A DNA stretch of 64,000 nt from Caulobacter segnis (GTDB taxonomy: Bacteria > Pseudomonadota > Alphaproteobacteria > Caulobacterales > Caulobacteraceae), in contig NZ_CP096040.1 in the NCBI RefSeq assembly GCF_023935105.1, positions 5,003,001 to 5,067,000 on the forward strand, in the 5' to 3' direction. Positions 27,636-35,482 of this stretch are shown in pieces. Each line of letters starts with the position of its first letter. The first letter of the stretch is position 1. The notes beneath the pieces were generated by a model, which worked only from the letters and a program-made list of their open reading frames with translations, was not told the DNA's origin and ran no database searches. A program made the translations under genes and the position numbers.

Positions 27636-28832
27636 ATGCGCCAGGCCGCCATTGTCTCGACCGCCCGCACCCCCATCGGCAAGGCCTATCGCGGGGCCTT
27701 CAACGCGACCGAGGCGCCCGTGCTGGCGGGCCATGTGCTCAACGCCGCTATCGCCCGCGCCGGGATAGAAGCCTCGCGCATCGACGATGTCTTTTGGGGC
27801 GTCGGCAATCAGTGGGGCACGCAAGGCGCCAATGCGGGCCGGATGGCGGTGTTCGCCGGGGCCCTACCGCATGCCGTCCCCGCCTTCACCCTGGACCGAA
27901 AATGCGGATCGGGTCTCACGGCCCTGGCCCTGGCTGCCCGGTCGATCATCGCCGGCGACATCGACGTGGCCCTGGCCGGCGGCATGGAGTCGATCAGCCT
28001 GACCGTGACGCCGGATGCGCCGCGCTATCCTAATAGGAGCGTCATCGAGCGGGTCCCGGCCGCCTATATTCCGATGATCGAGACCGCCGAGATCGTCGCC
28101 GAGCGTTACGGCGTCAGCCGGGCGGCTCAGGACGCCTATGCGGCCGAAAGCCAAAGGCGCGCGGCGGCGGGGCTTGCGAGCGGCGCCTTTGCCCAGGAGA
28201 TCGCGCCGATTACGGTCGAGAAGGCTCTGTTCGATAAGAACGGGGCCCGGACCGGAACCGAAACCGTCACCCTGGCGCAGGACGAAGGCATACGCGCCGG
28301 TACGACACTGGAGGCCCTGAGCGCCCTCTCGCCGGTCTGGGCCGGCGGCGAGTTCACCGGCCCCGGCCGTCACGTCACCGCGGGCAACGCCAGCCAGCTG
28401 TCGGATGGGGCTTCGGCGCAGATCCTGATGGACCGCGAGACCGCCGAGGTTGAGGGCCGAACGGTGCTGGGCGTCTATCGCGGGTTCCAGGCGCTCGGCT
28501 GCGAGCCCGACGAGATGGGCATCGGGCCGGTCTTCGCCATTCCCAAATTGCTGGCCCGGGCGGGTCTCTCGATCAATGATATCGGCCTTTGGGAGCTGAA
28601 CGAAGCCTTCGCCTCGCAATGCCTCTATTGCCGCGACCGGCTCGGCATCGCCCCTGAGAAGTTCAACGTCAATGGCGGGGCCATCGCGGTCGGCCACCCC
28701 TTCGGAATGTCGGGCAGCCGGCTGGTCGGCCACGCGCTGATCGAGGGCCGCAAGCGCGGCGTCCAATATGTCGTGGTGTCGATGTGCACCGCCGCTGGCA
28801 TGGGCGCGGCGGCCCTGTTCGAAATCGTCTAG
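27636..28832 (+). CDS. Acetyl-CoA acyltransferase (degradative thiolase)
   Basis: This thiolase cleaves a 3-oxoacyl-CoA to acetyl-CoA and a shortened acyl-CoA. It has 398 residues with nucleophile Cys90 (LDRKCGSGL), His354 in GGAIAVGHPFGMSGSR and the second catalytic Cys384 (SMCTAAGMGAA). The ATG at 27636 follows GAGGAG by a good interval. It would complete the lower pathway with the CoA-transferase encoded on the minus-strand arm, for example by splitting 3-oxoadipyl-CoA or acetoacetyl-CoA. Confidence 0.92.
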   Translation: MRQAAIVSTARTPIGKAYRGAFNATEAPVLAGHVLNAAIARAGIEASRIDDVFWGVGNQWGTQGANAGRMAVFAGALPHAVPAFTLDRKCGSGLTALALAARSIIAGDIDVALAGGMESISLTVTPDAPRYPNRSVIERVPAAYIPMIETAEIVAERYGVSRAAQDAYAAESQRRAAAGLASGAFAQEIAPITVEKALFDKNGARTGTETVTLAQDEGIRAGTTLEALSALSPVWAGGEFTGPGRHVTAGNASQLSDGASAQILMDRETAEVEGRTVLGVYRGFQALGCEPDEMGIGPVFAIPKLLARAGLSINDIGLWELNEAFASQCLYCRDRLGIAPEKFNVNGGAIAVGHPFGMSGSRLVGHALIEGRKRGVQYVVVSMCTAAGMGAAALFEIV

Positions 28833-28879
28833 CCCGCGTCCTCCCGCGCTCATCCGCCTCTCACCAGGAAGGATATCCC

Positions 28880-29197
28880 TTGCCTCAGCTTACCGTGACA
28901 ACTCGCAACGGAGACGTCCGCTCGGTAGCAGCGCCTGGCGGCATATCGCTGATGGAGGCGCTCAGAGAGACCGGCTTTGGCGAGATCCTCGCCCTTTGCG
29001 GCGGCTGCTGCTCCTGCGCGACCTGCCATGTCTATGTCGACCCGGCGTTCCTCTCCCAACTCCCCGGGCAGAGCGCGGACGAAGACGCGCTGCTGGAGAG
29101 CTCGTCCCACCGGCGTGAGACGTCGCGACTGTCCTGCCAAATCCCCCTCAGCGACGGCCTCGACGGGCTCGCGATCGTCATCGCGCCGGAAGACTGA
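28880..29197 (+). CDS. [2Fe-2S] ferredoxin (adrenodoxin/putidaredoxin type)
   Basis: This electron carrier to the Rieske oxygenase has 105 residues from the TTG at 28880, which follows GGAAGGA. Cluster ligands are visible as CGGCCSCATC plus a later Cys in RLSCQIPL. The length equals that of DdmB, the ferredoxin of dicamba O-demethylase, and the local motifs ALCGGCCSCATCHVYVD and ISLMEALRE are of the same type. The reductase gene starts 2 bases after it. Separation of ferredoxin and reductase distinguishes this from VanB, where both are fused. Confidence 0.92.
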   Translation: MPQLTVTTRNGDVRSVAAPGGISLMEALRETGFGEILALCGGCCSCATCHVYVDPAFLSQLPGQSADEDALLESSSHRRETSRLSCQIPLSDGLDGLAIVIAPED

Positions 29198-29199
29198 AG

Positions 29200-30495
29200 G
29201 TGGCGTTCCTCCCCAACGAACCCAGCTACGACGTAGTCATCGTCGGCGCCGGCCACGGGGGCTCGCAGGCAGCCGCAGCGCTCCGGCAACGCGGTTACAA
29301 GGGATCGATCCTCGTCATCGGCGAGGATCCCGAGCTGCCCTACGAGCGCCCTGCCCTCTCGAAGGACTATCTCGCGGGCGACAAGAGCTTCGAGCGGTTG
29401 CTTCTGAAGCCTGCGGCGTTTTGGGCCGAGCGCGATATCGCGCTTCGCCTGGGTCGCCGTGTCGTCTCGGTCGATCCTGGCGCCAAGCGGATCGTCTGCG
29501 ACGACCGATCGGCGGTGACCTATGGTGTCATCATCTGGGCGGCCGGCGGCAAGGCGCGGCAGCTAAGCTGCGACGGGAGCGACCTCGCCGGTGTCCATAC
29601 GCTGCGCGACCGCGCCGATATCGACCGTCTGAAAGCCGAACTCGCGACCGCCGAGACCGTCGCGATCGTGGGCGGTGGCTTTATCGGGCTCGAGGCCGCG
29701 GCGGTGCTCGCCAAGGCTGGCAAGGCCGTGACGATCCTGGAGGCTGCCGATCGATTGCTCGCCCGCGTCGCCTGCGAGGCGGTATCGCGCTTCTACGAGG
29801 CCGAGCACGAAGCCCACGGCGTCGATGTCCGATGTGGGGTGCAGGTTGTGTCGATCGACGGTCATGACGGAAAGGCCACCGCCGTGTGCCTGGCCTCCGG
29901 CGATCGCGTCGCAGCCGATCTGGTGATCGTCGGCATTGGAATCGTACCGGCCGTAGAGCCGCTTGTCGCCGCCGGATGCGGTCAGGGGCCTGGCGTCGAG
30001 GTCGATGCCTTCTGCCGGTCGCAGCTGGAAGACATCTTTGCCATTGGCGACTGCGCCAGCCATCTGAACCCATTCGCTCCGGGCGAGCCCTTGCGTCTGG
30101 AGTCGGTGCAGAACGCCAACGACCAGGCCGCCACCGTTGCCAAAGTGCTGACCGGGACGCCCGAGCCCTATGTTTCGGTCCCGTGGTTCTGGTCGAACCA
30201 ATATGATCTGCGGCTGCAGACCATCGGCGTGTCGCGCGGCTATGACGAGGTGGTGCTACGAGGTGATCCCGCCAGCAGAAGCTTCTCAGCTGTCTATCTG
30301 AGACAAGGCCGGGTCGTCGCGCTCGACTGCGTCAACGCCGTCAAGGACTACGTCCAGGGCAAGCGCCTCGTGGTCAAAGGCGTCGTGCCCGACCGCGCGC
30401 AGCTGGCCAACCCCGCCCTACCGCTCAAAGACCTTCAGGACGGCGGCGAGCCGGCCCTGCCCAGCCTAGCCCTTCACCAGGAGGATCGACGATGA
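29200..30495 (+). CDS. FAD-dependent ferredoxin reductase (DdmA/rhodocoxin-reductase type)
   Basis: This NAD(P)H:ferredoxin reductase has 431 residues and starts with GTG at 29200. FAD motif VVIVGAGHGGSQAAAALR lies at the N-terminus, YERPALSKDYL follows, the NAD(P)H Rossmann motif VAIVGGGFIGLEAAAVLAK is in the middle, and the second FAD motif FAIGDCA near residue 280. A C-terminal dimerisation domain includes WFWSNQYDLRLQTIG, typical of putidaredoxin-reductase-like enzymes. It completes a three-component oxygenase with the Rieske and ferredoxin proteins. Its stop overlaps the next start as ATGA. Confidence 0.92.
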   Translation: MAFLPNEPSYDVVIVGAGHGGSQAAAALRQRGYKGSILVIGEDPELPYERPALSKDYLAGDKSFERLLLKPAAFWAERDIALRLGRRVVSVDPGAKRIVCDDRSAVTYGVIIWAAGGKARQLSCDGSDLAGVHTLRDRADIDRLKAELATAETVAIVGGGFIGLEAAAVLAKAGKAVTILEAADRLLARVACEAVSRFYEAEHEAHGVDVRCGVQVVSIDGHDGKATAVCLASGDRVAADLVIVGIGIVPAVEPLVAAGCGQGPGVEVDAFCRSQLEDIFAIGDCASHLNPFAPGEPLRLESVQNANDQAATVAKVLTGTPEPYVSVPWFWSNQYDLRLQTIGVSRGYDEVVLRGDPASRSFSAVYLRQGRVVALDCVNAVKDYVQGKRLVVKGVVPDRAQLANPALPLKDLQDGGEPALPSLALHQEDRR

Positions 30496-31049
30496 AGACC
30501 CGCGCCGCCGTCGCTTTCGAAGCCAAGAAGCCGCTGGAGATCGTCGAGGTCGATCTGGAAGGGCCGAAGTTCGGCGAGGTGATGGTCGAGATCAAGGCGA
30601 CCGGCGTCTGCCATACCGACGCCTACACGCTGGACGGTCTCGACAGCGAAGGCTCTTCCCCTCGATCCTGGGCCACGAGGGCGCGGGCATGGTGGTCGAG
30701 ATCGGTCCGGGCGTCACCAGCGTGGCCGTCGGCGATCACGTGATCCCGCTCTACACGCCCGAGTGCCGCCAGTGCAAAAGCTGCCTCTCGGGCAAGACCA
30801 ACCTCTGCACGGCCATCCGCGCGCCCCAGGGCAAGGGCTGATGCCGGACGGCACCAGCCGCTTCTCTCCTACAAGGGCCAGACCATCCACCACTACATGG
30901 GCTGCTCGACCTTCTCGAACTACACGGTCCTGCCCGAGATCGCGGTCGCCAAGATCCGCAAGGACGCGCCGTTCAAGACCGCGTGCTACTTCGGCTGCGG
31001 CGTGACCACGGGCGTCGGCGCCGTGACCAACACCGCCAAGGTCGAGCCG
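30492..31049 (+). pseudogene. Glutathione-dependent formaldehyde dehydrogenase, broken N-terminal half
   Basis: The intact enzyme oxidises S-hydroxymethylglutathione. The start overlaps the reductase stop (ATGA) after AGGAGG, so it was a translationally coupled member of the operon. Class III ADH motifs are present: GVCHTDAYTLDG, GHEGAGVVVE and CRQCKSCLSGKTNLC for the zincs. Reading needs three shifts: a lost C near 30653, a lost C near 30838, which creates TGA, and two extra bases near 30865. After NTAKVEP at about 31049 the dehydrogenase stops abruptly and TonB-receptor sequence begins in the same frame, leaving about half of the ~370-residue protein. Its presence supports formaldehyde release by the Rieske enzyme. 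Confidence 0.85.
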
Positions 31050-32300
31050 TCCTACAAGTCCGACACCCTCGCCTTCTCCACCGGGCTGGATTGGAGGCTT
31101 TCGGACATCTGGTCCGCCGATCTGACCTATGGCTACACGCGCAAGAAGCACCGCTCCAACAAGATGTTCGCCTACATGTTGAACGCGGCGGGCGACTATG
31201 AGGGCTATGCTTACACCTTCGCCGAGCTCGATCAGAACCACTTCGTCCAGGGCAAGTTGAACGGAAGCTTCCAGACCGGCGCGATCCGTCACGAGGTCGT
31301 CGCCGGCGCATCCTACATGACCTACACCGCCGACTTCGGCGACGGCTACAGCTGGTCTAACGCCTTCAACGGCAACATCTATCAACGCCAGCCCTTCAAG
31401 GCCAACACGGTGATCGACTTCAGCACCGATGGCCTTCCGTCAGAAGAGCGGCAGAAGGCCGTCTTCGTCAGCGACACGCTGCGCCTGGGGCGGCATTGGC
31501 AGGCTGTGGTGGGCTTGCGGCGCACGCACTACGCGTTGCGCGATCTCGACGGCGATCCCACCGTCGACTCCGGTTACGAGACGTCCGCGACCAGTCCGAC
31601 CGTCGCCGTGATCTACAAGCCCGCCGACTATGTCTCGATCTACGGCAGCTATGTTGAATCCATGGAGAGCGGCACGCGTGTTGGCGGCCAATACGCCAAT
31701 GCCGGCGGGGTGTTGGGCGCCACGGTCAGCAAGCAGCAAGAGTTCGGTCTAAAGTACGAGCATGGCGCCCTGGAGCTAACGGCGGCCGCCTTCAAGATCG
31801 AGCGGGCCAACCAGATCGATAGTCTGGTCGATGGGCAGCGCTATCTGACCCAGGATGGCATGACATCCTACAAGGGTGTGGAGGTAAGCAGCGCCTATCA
31901 GGTCGACAGGGATCTGCGCCTGGGTCTGGGCGCGATCCATCTGGATCCCACCATCAAAGACGTTTCATCGGACAACGAAAACCTGCGCGGCAACATTCCG
32001 GCCGAGGCTTCACGCTGGCAGGTCACGGCCAACGCCGAATACGCCATTCCAGCGGTGGAAGGGCTGAGCGTCCACGGTGACGCCCGCTACTATGGCAAGG
32101 CCCCGACCGACGACGCCAACACCCTGTTCATTCCCAGCCGGACCCTTGTGAACCTCGGCTTCCGCTATGAGACCCGGGCCGCTGGCCAGCGCCTCGCCTT
32201 CACCGGCAACCTCAACAACGTCTTCAACAAGAAATACTGGGGCCTGAGCAATATCGGCGAGGGTATAAACGGCTCGCTGTCCGCCAAGGTTTACTGGTGA
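31050..32300 (+). pseudogene. TonB-dependent siderophore-type receptor, C-terminal barrel only
   Basis: About 416 codons encode the last two-thirds of a FhuA/FhuE-like barrel: alternating strands such as WSADLTYGYTRKKH, YVSIYGSYVESM and the C-terminal NVFNKKYWGLSN, ending KVYW. There is no signal peptide, TonB box or plug. The frame is open from the upstream dehydrogenase fragment, giving a chimeric frame from 30897 to 32300. The fragment cannot form a working receptor and marks the right edge of the catabolic island or a deletion end point. Confidence 0.85.
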
Positions 32301-32666
32301 CACCAAGCGCGCCAGGGGAAAGCGGTGGCGCATGTTAAGCCGCCGTGCGCCCGACGTTGGGGCCGTTTCTAAAAGCGGACCAGCGGAGCGCCCGGAATCG
32401 GCGCGTCACCCACCGGCTATCGTTCATCCTGACCGGAAACCATGGAGGTCAGCTCCCCACGGCGAGGCGGACTTTGCAGACCTCGGACGGAGCGGTCCAG
32501 AACCTTTACCGGGACCCTCGTGCTTTCGACGATGACGACTTCGTCTGACCTGCTGACGTCGCACGACACTCCAAACGCCTGGCAGCGGCCGAAAGCCGAG
32601 CGCCGTTTTTCCGCACCTTTTGGCTGTACTCTGACGGATAGATTCACGGGAGTCCCAGGGAGCGCT
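32301..32666. other. Intergenic region after the receptor fragment
   Basis: No gene family, RNA, repeat or clear promoter could be recognised in these 366 bases. Short open frames on both strands have no ribosome sites or family patterns. Confidence 0.4.
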
Positions 32667-33290
32667 ATGTCCAGCACGATCGAGATCGCGCCATCTCGCG
32701 AGCGGTCTCCGCTAGCCCTCATCCATGAGGGACCGGTCGACCTCGACATGCTCGAGGAGTTTCGCGCCGCGATGGCGACCGATGGCTTGGAAGTGGAGAT
32801 CCGCAGCGGGATGTCCGTTCGCGCATCGGCTTGGTCGTGGCTCGCACCGACCGCCGTCCTCCTGTGGATCTCGAAGAGCTATTTCGACGGCTTGCTCAAG
32901 GAGCTGGGCAAGGCGCACGCTTCAATCCTCGACAAGGCGCTGCGGCAGCTTGGCCGGCGCCTGTCGGGACTGAAGTACTGGGAGGTGACCGCCAAAAAGG
33001 TGGTCGCCATCGCGGACCGATACTCGCCCATCCTGTCCGTCTGGACCGAACGCCATGAAGGCGGCCGCTTCAAGATGCTGATCGCGTCCGATCTCGAAGG
33101 CGCCGCGCTGGATTCCGCGCTTAGCGCCTACATCACTTTCGTCCAGGCGTACCATACCGGCGCTCTGGACCCGGAAGACCTGGCGATCCTTGCCGAAGCG
33201 CGGCCGGTCGGCGACATCACCCTCCTCGCCTATGACCAACACAGCGGCACGATCCAATTGGTCGATCCCCTCGAGGCGCGGCTCGCCTAG
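32667..33290 (+). CDS. Hypothetical protein
   Basis: A 207-residue protein begins at the ATG at 32667, preceded by GGGAG. I do not recognise a family. A hydrophobic stretch near residues 50-75 (SAWSWLAPTAVLLWISKSYF) could be a membrane segment, followed by a basic helical region (LRQLGRRLSGLKYWEVTAKK) and an acidic C-terminal part. Codon use is consistent with a real gene. It is monocistronic, between the receptor fragment and a broken esterase, and nothing in its surroundings assigns a function. Confidence 0.65.
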   Translation: MSSTIEIAPSRERSPLALIHEGPVDLDMLEEFRAAMATDGLEVEIRSGMSVRASAWSWLAPTAVLLWISKSYFDGLLKELGKAHASILDKALRQLGRRLSGLKYWEVTAKKVVAIADRYSPILSVWTERHEGGRFKMLIASDLEGAALDSALSAYITFVQAYHTGALDPEDLAILAEARPVGDITLLAYDQHSGTIQLVDPLEARLA

Positions 33291-33389
33291 CAGCGACACA
33301 TCCCCCTAGAGACCGGGAAGCGCCATTCGGCGACTTCGTTTCGGCGTGCTGCGTCATGGGCCAGAAGCCTAGCTGTCGGCCGCCGAAAA

Positions 33390-33414
33390 GGGCGTCCCAG
33401 AGGTCAGGACGCCC
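33390..33414 (-). terminator. Intrinsic terminator downstream of the esterase remnant
   Basis: On the minus strand GGGCGTCC pairs with GGACGCCC across a 9-base loop and is followed directly by TTTT. It begins 10 bases after the stop of the minus-strand esterase fragment. Confidence 0.7.
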
Positions 33415-33424
33415 CTCGAACTCT

Positions 33425-33904
33425 TCACTCGGCCCAGTGCCCTGTAAGGAACGCCGCCACCCTGTCGAGCGAGCGGCGCGCCGCCGGCAGGTATCGCGTC
33501 GCACCTTGGAAGACGTGATGCAGCCCTTCGAAGACCTCCAGCCGCACCTCGCCGCCCCTGGAGGCCGCCACGGCCGCATAGCGGTGGGAATCGTCGAGCA
33601 GGATCTCGTCGCCGCCGACCTCGATCAACAGCGGCGGCACGATCTCAGGTACGGCGTAGAGAGGCGAAGCGCGGCCGTCCTTCGGATCGACGCCGGCAAG
33701 ATAGACCTGGGCCGGCCCGGCAAGCATGACCGGCTGGAAGATGGGGTCGTGGATTCCGGGATCGTTGACGGAGGCGCCGGTCATGGCCAAGTCGAGCCAT
33801 GGCGAGAAAACCGCGATCGCGGCGATGGTCGGCGACGCGGTCGCCGTATCGCCAAGGATACTGAGGGCAAGGCCGCCCCCAGCGGAGTCGCCTACCAGCG
33901 CCAC
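33425..33904 (-). pseudogene. Hormone-sensitive-lipase-type alpha/beta hydrolase, N-terminally deleted
   Basis: The remaining 159 codons hold the nucleophile elbow (LVGDSAGGGLAL), the acid region (LLIEVGGDEILLDD) and the catalytic His (GLHHVFQG) of the HSL/acetyl-esterase family. The N-terminal half with the HGGG oxyanion motif, normally ~150 residues, is missing. Upstream of 33904 the sequence no longer resembles the family. A terminator follows the stop. It is probably a dead remnant of a deletion. Confidence 0.75.
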
Positions 33905-34032
33905 CTGGAGGGTGCTGACCGGCCACTAGGGACGTGAGGACGAACATGATCGGGGCGAGCCCCCCGTTCGAAAAAGACATTTGTTAACCATTTTCGACTC
34001 AGCCTCAGAACAGCGAAGCTTCGAGGCGCATC

Positions 34033-34395
34033 ATGTCTCAGCGACATGCCCTGATTATAGAGGACGACTGTCTGGTCGCCTTGGAACTCGAATACCTGCT
34101 CAAGGAGCAGGGGTTCGCAACGGTCGATATCGCCGACAACCCGCGGTCGGCGCTCGATTGCGCCCTAACCCATCCACCGCAGTTGATCACCTCGGACTAC
34201 TGCATCGTGGACGGCACCGGTCCCGATGCTGTCGCAGCGATCGAGGCCAAGCTCGGGCCCATGCCGGTGGTGTTTGTGTCCAGCCATCCGGATGTTCTCG
34301 GCCAAGCCCGCCACGGCCATCTCGTCGTCGAAAAGCCGTTCCTTCCCAGCCACATCGCTCGCGCTTGCCTGACCTTAACCAGAATGGTCGCTTAG
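34033..34395 (+). CDS. Single-domain response-regulator receiver
   Basis: This stand-alone receiver has 120 residues. Acidic residues sit in IIEDDCLVA, the acceptor is Asp55 (LITSDYCIVDGTG), and the conserved Lys is in VVEKPF. There is no output domain, so it would act by protein-protein contact or as a phosphate sink. A hybrid kinase at 35483 and a truncated one at 1-2008 are possible partners. The alphaproteobacterial PhyR-independent receivers of this size often link kinases to stress or cell-cycle pathways, but nothing here specifies which. Confidence 0.85.
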   Translation: MSQRHALIIEDDCLVALELEYLLKEQGFATVDIADNPRSALDCALTHPPQLITSDYCIVDGTGPDAVAAIEAKLGPMPVVFVSSHPDVLGQARHGHLVVEKPFLPSHIARACLTLTRMVA

Positions 34396-34534
34396 CCATC
34401 CATAGCTGACGTCGCGTTCGTCTATTCGCGGGTCTGACCGTGGTGGCCGCCTGTTCTGGCGGCGGATGTTCGAAGCGGTGGCTCTATGCAGCTGACGTCC
34501 AGGACGGGCGCGACCTGGAACTGGCGACGGCGCT

Positions 34535-34957
34535 TTAGCGCGTTTTCCGCTTGCGGCCGCCAATTCCAAGGCCATGGGCCTTGGCCAAGGCGCTCCGCGC
34601 GGCGCTGTAGGTCGGCGCCGACGTGGGGTAGTCGGTTGGCAGGCCGTAACGGGCCTTGTAGGCCTCGACGGTCAGGCCGTGACGACGGAGATGGCGCTTG
34701 AGCGTCCTGTACGGCCGATTGTCGATGAAACTGATCAGAGCGTCCGGCTCGATGCTTTTGCGGATCTGCTGGGGGGTGAGCTTGATGATCGGCTCGCCCG
34801 GCGCCGATGCGGGATCTGGCGAACCGGCTTGGCTCAAAGCATCATAGACGTTGGTGATCAGCGCCGGCAGGGCGTCGATGGCGACGGAATGGGCGCCGAC
34901 ATAGGCTGAAACCACACTGGCGGTCAGTAGGGGCAGCTTGTCTTGCTCGTCCATCAT
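34535..34957 (-). CDS. MucR/Ros-family transcriptional regulator
   Basis: This nucleoid-like DNA-binding regulator has 140 residues from the first of two tandem ATGs at 34957, after AGGAGA. The family core ITNVYDAL, LTPQQIRKSI, YRTLKRHLRRHGLTVEAYKARYGLP and APTYSAARSALAKAHGLG is complete. The usual zinc-ligand Cys positions read LISFIDN, so this copy is a zinc-finger variant lacking those Cys residues, as in several Caulobacter and Mesorhizobium MucR proteins. The longer open frame upstream of 34957 carries no homology and is not part of the gene. Confidence 0.9.
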   Translation of the reverse strand: MMDEQDKLPLLTASVVSAYVGAHSVAIDALPALITNVYDALSQAGSPDPASAPGEPIIKLTPQQIRKSIEPDALISFIDNRPYRTLKRHLRRHGLTVEAYKARYGLPTDYPTSAPTYSAARSALAKAHGLGIGGRKRKTR

Positions 34958-35482
34958 CGATCTCTCCTGGAACGCGAAAAGAAAAGGCTCGCACCCTTCC
35001 ACCGCCGAGCGCAACCAAAGGTGGGGGAGCCTGGACCTGAGTAAGGTCCAGTGCTCCCCCTGAAGCGCTGAAGCGCCTGGAGAGCCTCTGCCGGGCGGAC
35101 TGGCGCGGGGCAAGGGCGGCTTTGCCGTCGCTCCGCGGTGTGTCCCCGCCCCGTTGAGGCGCGCCTCAATCGCGCAGGCCGAGCCAAACTTGCGCGGAAC
35201 ACCGGCTTGGCGGCGCCTGGATCGCCTGCCCGAAGTCAGGCCTTGATCTCGACCGACCGCCGGCATGGGCTCGATACCGCGCCCGCGCGAGAAGCCTGAT
35301 GGTCTGGAGATCTTGGCCCGAAGATCATTTGGGACAGCGGGCCGATCATGTTGGCGACGTCTAGGTATTGCCCGTAAAACGCGCCAAGCTCTGCCTTGGT
35401 CGCCGCCATCGCCCCGTGAAGTTCCGACTTGACCTTCCGCGGCGTGGAGGGCGCCACGTCGCGAGCGGCTTTTGGTGGTGAG
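34958..35482. other. Divergent intergenic region between MucR-type regulator and hybrid kinase
   Basis: These 525 bases contain a strong stem-loop at 35022-35060 and should hold promoters for both genes. An open frame of 57 codons on the minus strand near 35236-35409 has no ribosome site and no recognisable family, so it is not called. Confidence 0.45.
35022..35060. repeat. Strong stem-loop (possible terminator or palindromic repeat unit)
   Basis: GGGGGAGC and GCTCCCCC form the outer stem and TGGACCT and AGGTCCA form the inner stem around a 5-base loop, with small bulges between them. It lies about 65 bases upstream of the MucR-type gene. There is no U-run, which argues against a plain intrinsic terminator. 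Confidence 0.65.

Noticed and set aside
30900..31200. Integrase, transposase, tRNA or att repeat at the chimeric junction
   Set aside because: I found no mobile-element gene, tRNA or direct repeat at the junction; the mechanism of joining remains unknown.
35236..35412. Possible 57-residue minus-strand gene near the hybrid kinase
   Set aside because: No ribosome site, no family pattern, and the upstream part overlaps the kinase start.
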